Origin: Rhizobium sp. AQ_MP
GTDB lineage: Bacteria > Pseudomonadota > Alphaproteobacteria > Rhizobiales > Rhizobiaceae
NCBI RefSeq assembly: GCF_014237835.1
Contig: NZ_JACJVI010000018.1
Coordinates: 1-64,000 of the forward strand
Reading direction: 5' to 3'
DNA: 64,000 bases
A program made the position numbers and the translations under genes. Below the pieces are notes generated by a model that saw only the letters and a list, made by a program, of their open reading frames with translations, had not been told where the DNA came from and ran no database searches. Below are positions 17,390 through 25,216 of this stretch, in pieces. The stretch's first letter is position 1; every line of letters starts with the position of its first letter.

Positions 17390-17414
17390 GCGGGACGGCG
17401 CGGCGCCGTCCCGC
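17390..17414 (-). terminator. strong GC hairpin after the permease gene
   Basis: GCGGGACGGCGC and its exact complement are separated by one base, so the real loop is a few bases of the inner stem. It lies between the permease stop (17431) and the OCD-family start (17315). It is not followed by a T run, so it may be a terminator, attenuator or mRNA end protector. Confidence 0.5.
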
Positions 17415-17430
17415 AGTCTTGAGATTGGAG

Positions 17431-18875
17431 TTACGCCTCGAACACCTTGCCGAGAGCCGCATAGCGAACGGGATCCGCGCCTTTGATCCGTATGGCGAAG
17501 ATCACACCGCCGAGGCCGACAAGCGCCACGATGATCGGGAAGCTATCGACGACGATGTTCGAAGCCCCCGCCAGGAGTTCAAGATTGGAGATAACCAGGC
17601 CAAGCGCTCCGACGAGACCGACGAAGGCGACGGCCGGGGCAATCAGGGTTTGCCAGAGGCCGTGCCCATGGCTGTCCTTGCGGAAGTAAAGGATGACCGC
17701 AATACAGACCACGGCCTGCACCGTAAGGATACCGATGACCGTCAGCGCCGACATGTAAGGGAACACAACGGTGAAGGGATCTTGTCCGGCGACCGCGAAA
17801 GCGATGATGACGGTTGCTGCGGATACGGATTGCAGAACACCGGCGACATAAGGTGACCCGTGAAGCGCATGGACCTTGCCGAGCGCACGGGCAGCAAGAC
17901 CTTCGCGACCCAGGGCGAAGAAGTATCGGTTCAGCGTGTTGTGGAAGGAAAGAACACAGGCGAACAGGCTGGTTACGAGCAGCAGGTTCATTGTGGTGGC
18001 CGACCAAGCGCCGAGGACGTTGGTGGCTGCGTCGAAGTAGAAGGCACCCAGCAAGTTGTTCGCCGCCGCCTGCACATTGGATGGACCGAAGTGCAAACCA
18101 ATCGTCCAGGTGGAGAAGGCGTAGAAGACCGCGATCAGCACGATGGAGATGTAGGTTGCCCGGGGAATGGTGATCTCAGGACGGTCCACCTCCTCGGCGA
18201 AAATGGCAGTAGCCTCAAAGCCAATGAAGGAGCCGACGACGAAGACCAGGGTAACCCCGAGACCGGCGCTGAACACCGTCGACGGTTCGAATGAAGTGAA
18301 ATTTATGCCCTCGGGGCCACCGCCGACAATCAGGATGGCGATGTTGAGGACCAGCAGGATGATGATTTCAGCCACCATGCATACGCCGAGGATGGTGCCG
18401 GAGAAGGCGATGTTCCGCTGGCCGGCCAGATGCACCAAGGCAAGGAACCCCAGAGCCCAGACATACCATGGCAGGTCGAGTCCGAAGGGCGCCATCATGC
18501 TCTGGGTGGAGAAGCCCAGCAGAGCGTAGACAGCAATCTGAACGGAGCTGTAGGTCAAGAGCGCAATGAAGGCACCGCCCACACCAACGGGCTTGCCGAT
18601 GCCCTGAGTGATGTATGTGTAGAAGGCCCCAGCCCCCCGACATGTCGGCTCATGGTCGTGAAGCCGACCGAAAAGATGAGATAGAGCAGTCCGGCGAGCA
18701 CGAATGCGCCGGGAACACCGGCGCCGTTGCCGAAAGCAAAGGCGGGCGGTGTCGCGCCGACGACAGCAGTCAGCGGCGCAGCGGCAGCAACAACGAAGAA
18801 GACGATGTGGGCAATGCCCACGGAATTCCGGGCCAGGCGTCCTGCGGACGCCGGCGCATTCTTTGCGACAGTCAT
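17431..18875 (-). pseudogene. APC-superfamily amino acid/amine permease with a -1 frameshift
   Basis: The protein starts at 18875 (MTVAKNAPASAGRLARNSVG...) and reads a normal APC N-terminus with the first two membrane segments to MSRHVGG. It then loses frame, and the rest (GAGAFYTYITQG... to the stop at 17431) is in another frame. Adding one G to the G6 tract at 18633-18638 restores HVGGAGAFYTYIT exactly, the conserved APC motif. The corrected product would be about 481 residues with about 12 membrane segments. The remaining frame is intact with no other lesion seen, so this is either a fresh mutation, a phase-variable tract or a base-calling error. It would import the substrate of the adjacent oxidase. 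Confidence 0.8.
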
Positions 18876-18995
18876 GTGAACCCCTCACGGTTTCTTTGTT
18901 TATTGTTAAGAAAGATGAGAGAGCACTTGCGACTTTGACATTGCGATATGTGACATTAATTTGATAATTTATGCCAAAAAGGAAGGAAATTTGCT

Positions 18996-20060
18996 ATGTT
19001 CCAAGGTGATGGGCAGCTGAATGGCCGACAATCTGTCACCTACATTCGGGTCGCGGCGCTCACGCCTTTCATCGAGTATCTCCAGAACGCCGGGGTTTCG
19101 CCGATCACATTGCTTGAACGGCACGCCATCCCTTCGAGCCAGCTCGCGGATCCCTATGCTTTGATCCCGCTCCATCACTTCGTTGCATTCCTCGAGGATG
19201 GAGCGGCAGCGACGGATGACGACGCATTCGGCGCGAAGCTGGGGGCACACCTGAAACCTGCCGATATAGGCCCGATGGGTATTCTCTTTTCCGTCTCGCC
19301 GACCATCAACATCGCCCTCCAGAGGATTGCCCGCCTGGCCAACTCCCTGCAGGGAGCAACCAATTCCGGCGTGGTGGAAGAAGAAGGCACGCTGACCTGG
19401 AGCTACGCCTTGACCGATCGCTCCATATGGCCACGCAGACAGGATGCGGAATACTCGATGGCGGCAACCTGCGAGCTGGTGCGTTCCTGCTTCCGTACCA
19501 ACCTGAATCCGCTCGAGGTGCATTTCGAACACGAGCGCCCGGCAAAGATTGAGCCTTTGAAGCGGATCTTTCGGGCACCGATCCTGTTCTCGCAATCCAG
19601 CAACAGACTGGTTTATGACGCGAAAGAGGCGGATCGTGTCTATCGCGGAGAGGACAAGTTCCTCGTGGCCACCCTCGAGCGCCATATCGCCGACCTGATC
19701 AGCGAGACCAAACCGGAAGAAGGCCTGTCGGAAAAAGTCAGGTTCCTGATCCAGCTTTATCTGGGCCGCCGCCCCGTCACCACGGCTTTCCTTGCCCAGG
19801 AACTCAAGATGAGCCTGCGCACCCTGCAACGCCGCCTCGACGACGAAGGAACGTCGGTGCGCGCCCTGATCCGCGAGCATCGGTCGGAACTTGCAACCAG
19901 TCTTCTGGAGCGCCCGGATAGCAGCGCATCCAATGTCGCCCTGGCGCTAGGCTATGCAGACGGCGCCGCATTCTCTCGGGCGTTCAAGGATTGGACAGGT
20001 CGGTCACCTCGTACACTGCAAACCCGCCGACAGCGCAGGCGACAGGAGCAAGAAAGCTAG
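18996..20060 (+). CDS. AraC-family regulator, OruR/ArgR-like with arabinose-binding-type N-terminus
   Basis: A 354-residue regulator. The N-terminal two thirds match the AraC 'arabinose-binding domain' group used by OruR and related amino-acid regulators (NAGVSPITLLERHAIPSSQL; LKPADIGPMGILFSVSPT). The C-terminal HTH pair is at residues about 255-345: LAQELKMSLRTLQRRLDDEG and ASNVALALGYADGAAFSRAFKDWTGRSP. AAGGAAGG precedes the ATG. It is divergent from the permease across 120 bp and presumably activates that operon. Control of ornithine or amino acid use is inferred from subgroup and neighbours. Confidence 0.8.
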   Translation: MFQGDGQLNGRQSVTYIRVAALTPFIEYLQNAGVSPITLLERHAIPSSQLADPYALIPLHHFVAFLEDGAAATDDDAFGAKLGAHLKPADIGPMGILFSVSPTINIALQRIARLANSLQGATNSGVVEEEGTLTWSYALTDRSIWPRRQDAEYSMAATCELVRSCFRTNLNPLEVHFEHERPAKIEPLKRIFRAPILFSQSSNRLVYDAKEADRVYRGEDKFLVATLERHIADLISETKPEEGLSEKVRFLIQLYLGRRPVTTAFLAQELKMSLRTLQRRLDDEGTSVRALIREHRSELATSLLERPDSSASNVALALGYADGAAFSRAFKDWTGRSPRTLQTRRQRRRQEQES

Positions 20061-20179
20061 CAGCAACTGGCACAGAACAGCTTCTGGGTTCTGGACAGGT
20101 TCGAAAGACGCAGCTAGGAGCGGTCTGCACCGGCCTTGCATGACTGGGCAGCAATTCAAGATGTAAGGGGGCACCCTTC

Positions 20180-21226
20180 TTGCCGATAGGGCACAAATGG
20201 CAGTTGCCGGGCTTCGACTCGGCCGTTCTCTTCCTTGCGCTGCAACTCTTCATCGCCTCAGGACTTGCCCTCGGCTTCGCCAAGCAGCTCGATCTTGCAA
20301 ACCCGTTTTGGGCCGCCATGCCCGTTTGGGTGGTGCATCAGCCCTTCAGAGAAGATCTTCTGACCCGAGCCGCCTTGCGAATTGTCGGAACGCTTGTCGG
20401 CGCGGTGGTCTCCCTGTGCCTCATCGTTCTGCATCCGCCTCAGCTAGTGCTGATTGTTTGTCTCTCTGCCTTTATCGGGGGCTGCGCGGCATTGGCTTTC
20501 ACGATCGGCACGAGCCGAAGTTACGGCACCTTTATGGCGGCGATTACGATGCTTGTCGTTGTGTTGCCTTTCCTTTCTGGCTTACCGCACCAGGGAGCAG
20601 CGACCCCCGTCGCGCTGGCTGTTGACCGTATTCTCTGCACCATTCTCGGTGTGATTTGCGTTGCGGCTGTGACGGTTCTTTTCACGCCGGCGCGCGGCTC
20701 AGATCTTGTCCGGCCACCTCATGGTCGTACGAAGTGGGCCGGTGCAAAGCGCTTTCTGCTCTGCGGCGGCGCCACCCTGTTTGCAGCCATATCCACGGCC
20801 TCGATCGCAAGCTTCCCGGTGCTCGCGTTCGGGATGACACTGGTTGTCTACGCGCTGATCATGTCCAGCGCGCCCGATCCCCGACCGATCCACCGCAGCC
20901 TGTTACCAGGGGTCGCGATCGGCGTTGCCAGCGGGATTGCGTATCACGCGACAAGCAATTTTGTCCTCGTCCATCATCCAGTGCTGCTTGTTGCACTGAC
21001 TGCCGCCTTCCTTGCGGCCGGCGCTCTTCTTAGGGTCCACCGGAAGACACAGCCGGTCGGTCTGGATGCCAATATGTGCTTTCTGCTGGTTGCCGAAGTC
21101 GGCACGTGGCGGCATGGATCCTCGGACGTCATGGCAGGCGGACTGGCAATGCTTGCCGCAGCGTCACTTGCCTGGCTCCTGATAAGGCAAACTATTCTGA
21201 GGGACTTCACCCGAGAGAGTGCCTGA
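20180..21226 (+). CDS. FUSC-family membrane protein, putative aromatic-acid exporter
   Basis: A 348-residue integral membrane protein with about ten hydrophobic segments. The N-terminal half carries the FUSC/ArAE pattern (NPFWAAMPVWVVHQPFREDLLTRAALRIVGTLVGA), as in AaeB-type exporters of hydroxylated aromatic acids, but the cytoplasmic domain of full-length AaeB is lacking. It starts with TTG, with AAGGGGG suitably upstream and no nearby ATG. It lies between the AraC gene and catR, convergent with catR. Relief of aromatic-acid stress is a reasonable inference. Confidence 0.65.
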   Translation: MPIGHKWQLPGFDSAVLFLALQLFIASGLALGFAKQLDLANPFWAAMPVWVVHQPFREDLLTRAALRIVGTLVGAVVSLCLIVLHPPQLVLIVCLSAFIGGCAALAFTIGTSRSYGTFMAAITMLVVVLPFLSGLPHQGAATPVALAVDRILCTILGVICVAAVTVLFTPARGSDLVRPPHGRTKWAGAKRFLLCGGATLFAAISTASIASFPVLAFGMTLVVYALIMSSAPDPRPIHRSLLPGVAIGVASGIAYHATSNFVLVHHPVLLVALTAAFLAAGALLRVHRKTQPVGLDANMCFLLVAEVGTWRHGSSDVMAGGLAMLAAASLAWLLIRQTILRDFTRESA

Positions 21227-21240
21227 TCCGCGCCACGTCG

Positions 21241-22176
21241 CTAGAGATCGACATTGATCGAGATATTGTGTTCGGACTCCAGCCAGGAATGCCTTTCCGC
21301 ATAAAGCTCACGCAGGAGGCGCTTGACCTGCAGCACCGTTGCAGATTCGTCTCCGGCACGGTGGTTCAACACGACGGGCGACGTCGCACGTTCCACTTCA
21401 AGCAATCGGTAGTGCAGGTCAGAGCGCAGCGTGCGTGCCGAAGACGGGACAATGCAGACACCGGACTCCGCAGCCACGAGCCCCAGCGCCGACTGGATAT
21501 CGCTCACTTCATGGACTTCCTGTGGCTGGACGTCATGGTGCAGCAGCATGCCAAGCACCTGATCAGCATAACTCGGTCGCGGCTCGCGCGGATAGACTAT
21601 GATTTTCTGGTCGGTCAGAGCCTGCGTACTGAGCGGGGTGCTCGCCCTTGAAAGCGGTGCGCCTTGTGGGATGGCAACAACGAGGCGCTCCTCGCGCAAC
21701 ACCGTGCACCTGATGTGCGGATCATTGTGTCGCAACCGTCCGAGACCGATATCGATCCGCCCCTCTTTCAAGGCAGGGAGCTGGTTGACTGACATCATCT
21801 CCAGAAGCTGAATATCTGTGCCTGGCGCCTCGTGCCTCAGTTTTCGCACCAAGGCGGGTAACTCACCGTAGAGTGTGGATGCGACGAAGCCGATCGACAG
21901 AACGCTGTTTTGATTGAGACCGACCCGTCGCGTCGCCTCCTTCATCTGCTCGACACGACCGAGGATCTGCAGGGCCTGTTCGTAGAAGACGCGGCCAGCT
22001 TCCGTCAGACGAACCGGCCGGCTGGAGCGGATGATAAGTTCGACGCCGAGTTCTTCTTCCAGCAATTGAATCTGGCGGCTCAGGGGCGGCTGTGCGATGT
22101 GCAACTGATCGGCGGCACGTGTGAAGTTGCGCTCCTTCGCTACGGCAACGAAGTATCGAAGCTGCCTAAGGTCCAT
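21241..22176 (-). CDS. catR: LysR-family regulator of catechol degradation, CatR/CatM-like
   Basis: A 311-residue LysR protein. The HTH is at the start: MDLRQLRYFVAVAKERNFTR followed by AADQLHIAQPPLSRQIQLLEEELG. This is the CatR/BenM/CatM subgroup style, whose effector is cis,cis-muconate. It is divergent from catB, and the 139 bp between contain a perfect ATAC-N7-GTAT site. The frame could be extended to 22257, but the start at 22176 coincides with the conserved N-terminus. It probably activates catBCA and represses itself. Confidence 0.87.
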   Translation of the reverse strand: MDLRQLRYFVAVAKERNFTRAADQLHIAQPPLSRQIQLLEEELGVELIIRSSRPVRLTEAGRVFYEQALQILGRVEQMKEATRRVGLNQNSVLSIGFVASTLYGELPALVRKLRHEAPGTDIQLLEMMSVNQLPALKEGRIDIGLGRLRHNDPHIRCTVLREERLVVAIPQGAPLSRASTPLSTQALTDQKIIVYPREPRPSYADQVLGMLLHHDVQPQEVHEVSDIQSALGLVAAESGVCIVPSSARTLRSDLHYRLLEVERATSPVVLNHRAGDESATVLQVKRLLRELYAERHSWLESEHNISINVDL

Positions 22177-22255
22177 GACCACCCTGCCCCTACTGGTATG
22201 ATTGCGACAGATTGCGCCAGATCGGCTCTCAAATCCAGCAGCCAAGGCAAGTATC

Positions 22256-22270
22256 ATACCCTGAAGGTAT
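22256..22270. promoter_or_regulatory. CatR/BenM-type LysR binding site
   Basis: ATACCCTGAAGGTAT is a perfect ATAC-N7-GTAT dyad, the recognition-site form known for BenM/CatM and related muconate-responsive LysR proteins. It is 46 bp upstream of the catB start and 80 bp from the catR start. Partial half-sites (GTATCATAC, 22251-22259; GGTATG near 22195) flank it and could be the weaker second site these regulators use. Confidence 0.75.
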
Positions 22271-22315
22271 CATGCGACACCCAAATGGTCTTGGACGGGC
22301 CGGCCGATCTTTTCC

Positions 22316-23509
22316 ATGATCGTCTTCATGAACGCGACCATTCACCCACCCCTTGAGGCGCTTGCCGCCGCCCCGACAATCGAACGCATCGAAACGATGC
22401 TCGTCGATCTGCCGACAATCCGACCGCACAAGCTCTCGGTTGCGACGATGACCGGCCAGACGCTGATGATGGTCCGGATATACGCAAGCGACGGCATCGT
22501 CGGCATCGGCGAAGGCACGACCATCGGCGGGCTCGCTTATGGCGGCGAAAGCCCGGAAAGCATGAAACTCTCGATCGATCGCTATTTTGCGCCGGTTCTG
22601 CTCGGCCAGGATGCCACGCGTATCCAGTCCCTGATGGCGCGGCTCGGCAACATGGTGAAGGACAACCGCTTCGCAAAGAGTGCGGTGGAAACCGCCCTCC
22701 TCGACGCCCAAGGCAAACGCGTAGCATTGCCAGTCAGTGAACTCCTTGGCGGTCGCCGCCGGGATCGATTGCCTGTGGCCTGGACGCTCGCCTCGGGGGA
22801 CACCGCCCGCGACATCGACGAGGCTGAGCAGATGCTTTCGCTCCGTCGCCATTCGACCTTCAAGCTGAAGATCGGTCTGCGCGCCGTGCGCGAGGACGTT
22901 GCCCATGTTGCCGCCATCAAGCGCGCACTCGGCGATCGCGGCGCCGTCCGTGTCGATGTCAACATGGCCTGGACCGAAACCGAAGCCAATCTCGGCATTG
23001 CGGCTCTTGCCGACGCTGGCTGCGAACTCGTCGAGCAACCGGTCAAGTCCACGGCAGCACTTGGCCGCCTCGTCCGCCGCTTCCCGATCGCCGTCATGGC
23101 AGACGAATCCCTGACCGGACCGGAAAGCGCATTCGAGATTGCGCGCACCAATGGCGCCGATGTCTTTGCCGTGAAGGTGGAGCAGAGCGGCGGACCATTC
23201 AACGCGCAGCGCGTCGCAGCCATTGCCGATGCGGCCGGTATCGAACTCTATGGCGGCACCATGCTCGAGGGCGCAATAGGAACCATCGTTTCAGCCCATG
23301 TCTTCTCGACCTTTGCGGAGTTGCAGTGGGGAACCGAGCTCTTCGGCCCGCTGCTTCTGACCGAGGAGATCCTGGAAACACAGCTCGACTACAGCAATTT
23401 CTCGCTGGCAATACCGACAGGCCCCGGTCTCGGCATCTCGCTCGACGAAGACAAGCTCAAGCGCTTCACCCGCGAGGGATCGCGACACATGACCGCGGCG
23501 CAGGACTGA
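22316..23509 (+). CDS. catB: muconate cycloisomerase
   Basis: A 397-residue enolase-superfamily enzyme. Catalytic Lys lies in FKLKIG (the KxK motif), metal ligands in VDVNMAWTE, ELVEQPV and VMADESL, and the distal Glu region in YGGTMLEGAIG. It converts cis,cis-muconate to (+)-muconolactone. There is another in-frame ATG at 22328, and neither start has a strong Shine-Dalgarno. It is the first gene of the catBCA operon, 10 bp before catC. The length is at the upper end for the family because of a short N-terminal extension. Confidence 0.92.
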   Translation: MIVFMNATIHPPLEALAAAPTIERIETMLVDLPTIRPHKLSVATMTGQTLMMVRIYASDGIVGIGEGTTIGGLAYGGESPESMKLSIDRYFAPVLLGQDATRIQSLMARLGNMVKDNRFAKSAVETALLDAQGKRVALPVSELLGGRRRDRLPVAWTLASGDTARDIDEAEQMLSLRRHSTFKLKIGLRAVREDVAHVAAIKRALGDRGAVRVDVNMAWTETEANLGIAALADAGCELVEQPVKSTAALGRLVRRFPIAVMADESLTGPESAFEIARTNGADVFAVKVEQSGGPFNAQRVAAIADAAGIELYGGTMLEGAIGTIVSAHVFSTFAELQWGTELFGPLLLTEEILETQLDYSNFSLAIPTGPGLGISLDEDKLKRFTREGSRHMTAAQD

Positions 23510-23519
23510 GGACAAGACG

Positions 23520-23810
23520 ATGCTGTTTCACGTCAAGATGACCGTCAACCTGCCGCATGATCTGCCTGCCGAGCAAGCCAGGGATATCCTGGAGCGGGAA
23601 AAGGCCTATTCCCAGGCGCTGCAGGCGCAAGGCAAGTGGCGGCATATCTGGCGGATCGCCGGGCATTACGCGAACATCAGCATTTTTGACGTGGCCGATA
23701 ACGATGAGCTGCACGCGCTGCTCTCCGGCCTGCCCCTTTTCAAATTCATGCACATCGAGGTGATGCCGTTGCTGCGCCATCCCTCGGCTGTTCGCGACGA
23801 CGACCGCTGA
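23520..23810 (+). CDS. catC: muconolactone delta-isomerase
   Basis: A 96-residue protein of the exact family size. It opens MLFHVKMTVNLPHDLP and contains EKAYSQALQAQGKWRHIWRIAGHYANISIFDV and a C-terminal PLFKFMHIEVMPLLRHPS, all characteristic of CatC. It isomerises muconolactone to 3-oxoadipate enol-lactone and forms a large ring oligomer. AGGAC precedes the ATG. The 3-oxoadipate enol-lactonase (CatD/PcaD) needed next is not in this window. Confidence 0.95.
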   Translation: MLFHVKMTVNLPHDLPAEQARDILEREKAYSQALQAQGKWRHIWRIAGHYANISIFDVADNDELHALLSGLPLFKFMHIEVMPLLRHPSAVRDDDR

Positions 23811-23862
23811 CGACAAGGCCGGAGAAATCTGGCTCTAATCACCCATGTGAGGAGGACATGAC

Positions 23863-24801
23863 ATGAGCGTAAAAATCTTCAATCGCCCCGATATCCAGGA
23901 CTTTCTCAAGGTCTTGAGCGGCTTCGAGCAGAAGGATGGCAATCCGCGCGTCAAGCAGATCGTCCACCGGATCGTCTCCGACCTCTTCAAGACGATCGAC
24001 GATCTGGACGTCACGCCGGACGAATACTGGACGGCAATTGCCTGGATGAACGAGATTGGTGCCACCGGACAGGCCGGCCTGATTTCGCCCGGCCTCGGCC
24101 TCGACCATTTCCTCGACGAGCGCCTGGATGCGATCGACGAAGCGCTCGGCATCAAGAACGAGACGCCGCGGACGATCGAGGGGCCGCTCTATGTCGCTGG
24201 GGCTCCGGAATGTCAGGGCTTCGCGCGTCTCGATGACGGCACGGATACCGACGGTCATACGCTGATCATGCATGGCACCGTCTATGGCGCCGACGGCAAG
24301 CCGAGCGCTGGTGCAAAAGTCGAGGTCTGGCATTGCGACACGCGCGGCTTCTATTCGCACTTCGATCCAACAGGCAAACAGGCACCCTTCAACATGCGCC
24401 GCACGATCATCGCGGACGAAAATGGCCGCTACAAGTTCCGAAGCATCGTGCCGCACGGCTATGGCGTGCCTCCGGGCAGCCCGACCGAGAAGCTCCTCTC
24501 CGCACTCGGTCGCCACGGTCAGCGCCCGGCCCATATCCACTTCTTCGTCAGCGCCGAAGGCCATCGCAAGCTGACAACGCAGATCAACATCGCCGGCGAT
24601 CCGCTGATCAACGATGACTTCGCCTATGCGACACGCGACGGCCTGGTACCGGATGTCATCGAGCTAAACGATGAAGCCAGCATCAAGGCGAATGGCCTGA
24701 GCGGCCCCTTTGCGGAGATCGTTTTCGACATAAAGCTGACGGCCCTCGTCAACGGCGTCGACAACCAGGTGAACGCTCTGCGCCCACGCGCCGCCGCCTG
24801 A
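23863..24801 (+). CDS. catA: catechol 1,2-dioxygenase
   Basis: A 312-residue intradiol dioxygenase with all four Fe(III) ligands in place: Tyr164 (RGFYSHFD), Tyr200 (PHGYGVP), His224 and His226 (RPAHIHFFVSA), the same numbering as well-studied catechol dioxygenases. It cleaves catechol to cis,cis-muconate. GGAGGA precedes the ATG. It is the last gene of catBCA, 52 bp after catC, and is followed by a terminator hairpin. It would consume the catechol made by the iac pathway. Confidence 0.94.
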   Translation: MSVKIFNRPDIQDFLKVLSGFEQKDGNPRVKQIVHRIVSDLFKTIDDLDVTPDEYWTAIAWMNEIGATGQAGLISPGLGLDHFLDERLDAIDEALGIKNETPRTIEGPLYVAGAPECQGFARLDDGTDTDGHTLIMHGTVYGADGKPSAGAKVEVWHCDTRGFYSHFDPTGKQAPFNMRRTIIADENGRYKFRSIVPHGYGVPPGSPTEKLLSALGRHGQRPAHIHFFVSAEGHRKLTTQINIAGDPLINDDFAYATRDGLVPDVIELNDEASIKANGLSGPFAEIVFDIKLTALVNGVDNQVNALRPRAAA

Positions 24802-24810
24802 CGGTGATGG

Positions 24811-24843
24811 ATTGACAGCCGCTCCCTTGGCGCGGCTGTCAAT
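24811..24843 (+). terminator. hairpin terminator after catA
   Basis: ATTGACAGCCGC pairs perfectly with GCGGCTGTCAAT over a 9-nt loop, 9 bp after the catA stop. No clear T run follows, but the 12-bp stem is strong. It ends the catBCA transcript. Confidence 0.7.
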
Positions 24844-24864
24844 CCGATCGATTACCGCTGGTCT

Positions 24865-25047
24865 TCACTGGTCGAAAAGCAAACGCCTTACCTGGCCCTG
24901 CCACGCCGCCGCCCGTAGTGGAGCGGCGCCCTCATACGGGGAGAAGTTTTCGATCATCGCACCCGCCGCCAGTCGCTTGTGGCCGGAGCGATTATCGAGG
25001 TTGACGACATTGCCAGATGGAAGGATGTACGCTCGGCTCTTGAGCAC
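24865..25047 (-). CDS. small ORF, possibly a gene remnant
   Basis: A 60-residue frame with a GTG start (VLKSRAYILPSGNVVNLDNR...) lies opposite no other gene. There is no good ribosome binding site, and I do not recognise a family. Its fairly ordinary amino acid composition hints that it may be the tail of a deleted gene rather than random sequence. It sits in a stretch (24844-25216) that also contains a gene fragment and a hairpin. Confidence 0.25.
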   Translation of the reverse strand: MLKSRAYILPSGNVVNLDNRSGHKRLAAGAMIENFSPYEGAAPLRAAAWQGQVRRLLFDQ

Positions 25048-25063
25048 TGCACCGCAATCAACA

Positions 25064-25098
25064 GCTCAGCCCTCCGAGCACCATTCCGGAGGGCTGAG
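25064..25098 (-). terminator. hairpin downstream of the BMP operon and gene fragment
   Basis: CTCAGCCCTCCG (25065-25076) pairs perfectly with CGGAGGGCTGAG (25087-25098) over a 10-nt loop. It lies where the terminator lies after the intact acetylpolyamine amidohydrolase gene (41310-41346), so it was probably the terminator of the lost copy. It now would end the P450/BMP operon. Confidence 0.6.
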
Positions 25099-25112
25099 AC
25101 AAACGACAAGAG

Positions 25113-25216
25113 TTAGAACTGAGGGCTGGGCTCCAGCACCCGACAATCGCAATCACCGAGTGCAGCCTTGTCATAGCCTCCCTCGAAGACGAACATCCTC
25201 GGTAGCTTCAGCGCTG
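25113..25216 (-). pseudogene. 3' fragment of an acetylpolyamine amidohydrolase (histone deacetylase family) gene
   Basis: The minus strand reads 35 in-frame codons to a TAA, with ALKLPRMFVFEGGYDKAALG exactly as in the C-terminus of the intact gene at 41360-42388. The DNA at 25162-25214 is identical to 41409-41461 over 53 bases; beyond that it diverges and the last residues differ (LEPSPQF against LEPSRRL). Everything upstream of this tail is gone and the BMP gene stop (25217-25219) abuts it. It is non-functional and marks a recombination or deletion scar. Confidence 0.85.

Noticed and set aside
23839..24564. A 241-codon minus-strand frame over catA
   Set aside because: catA has all four iron ligands at the standard residue numbers. 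The antisense frame has no support.
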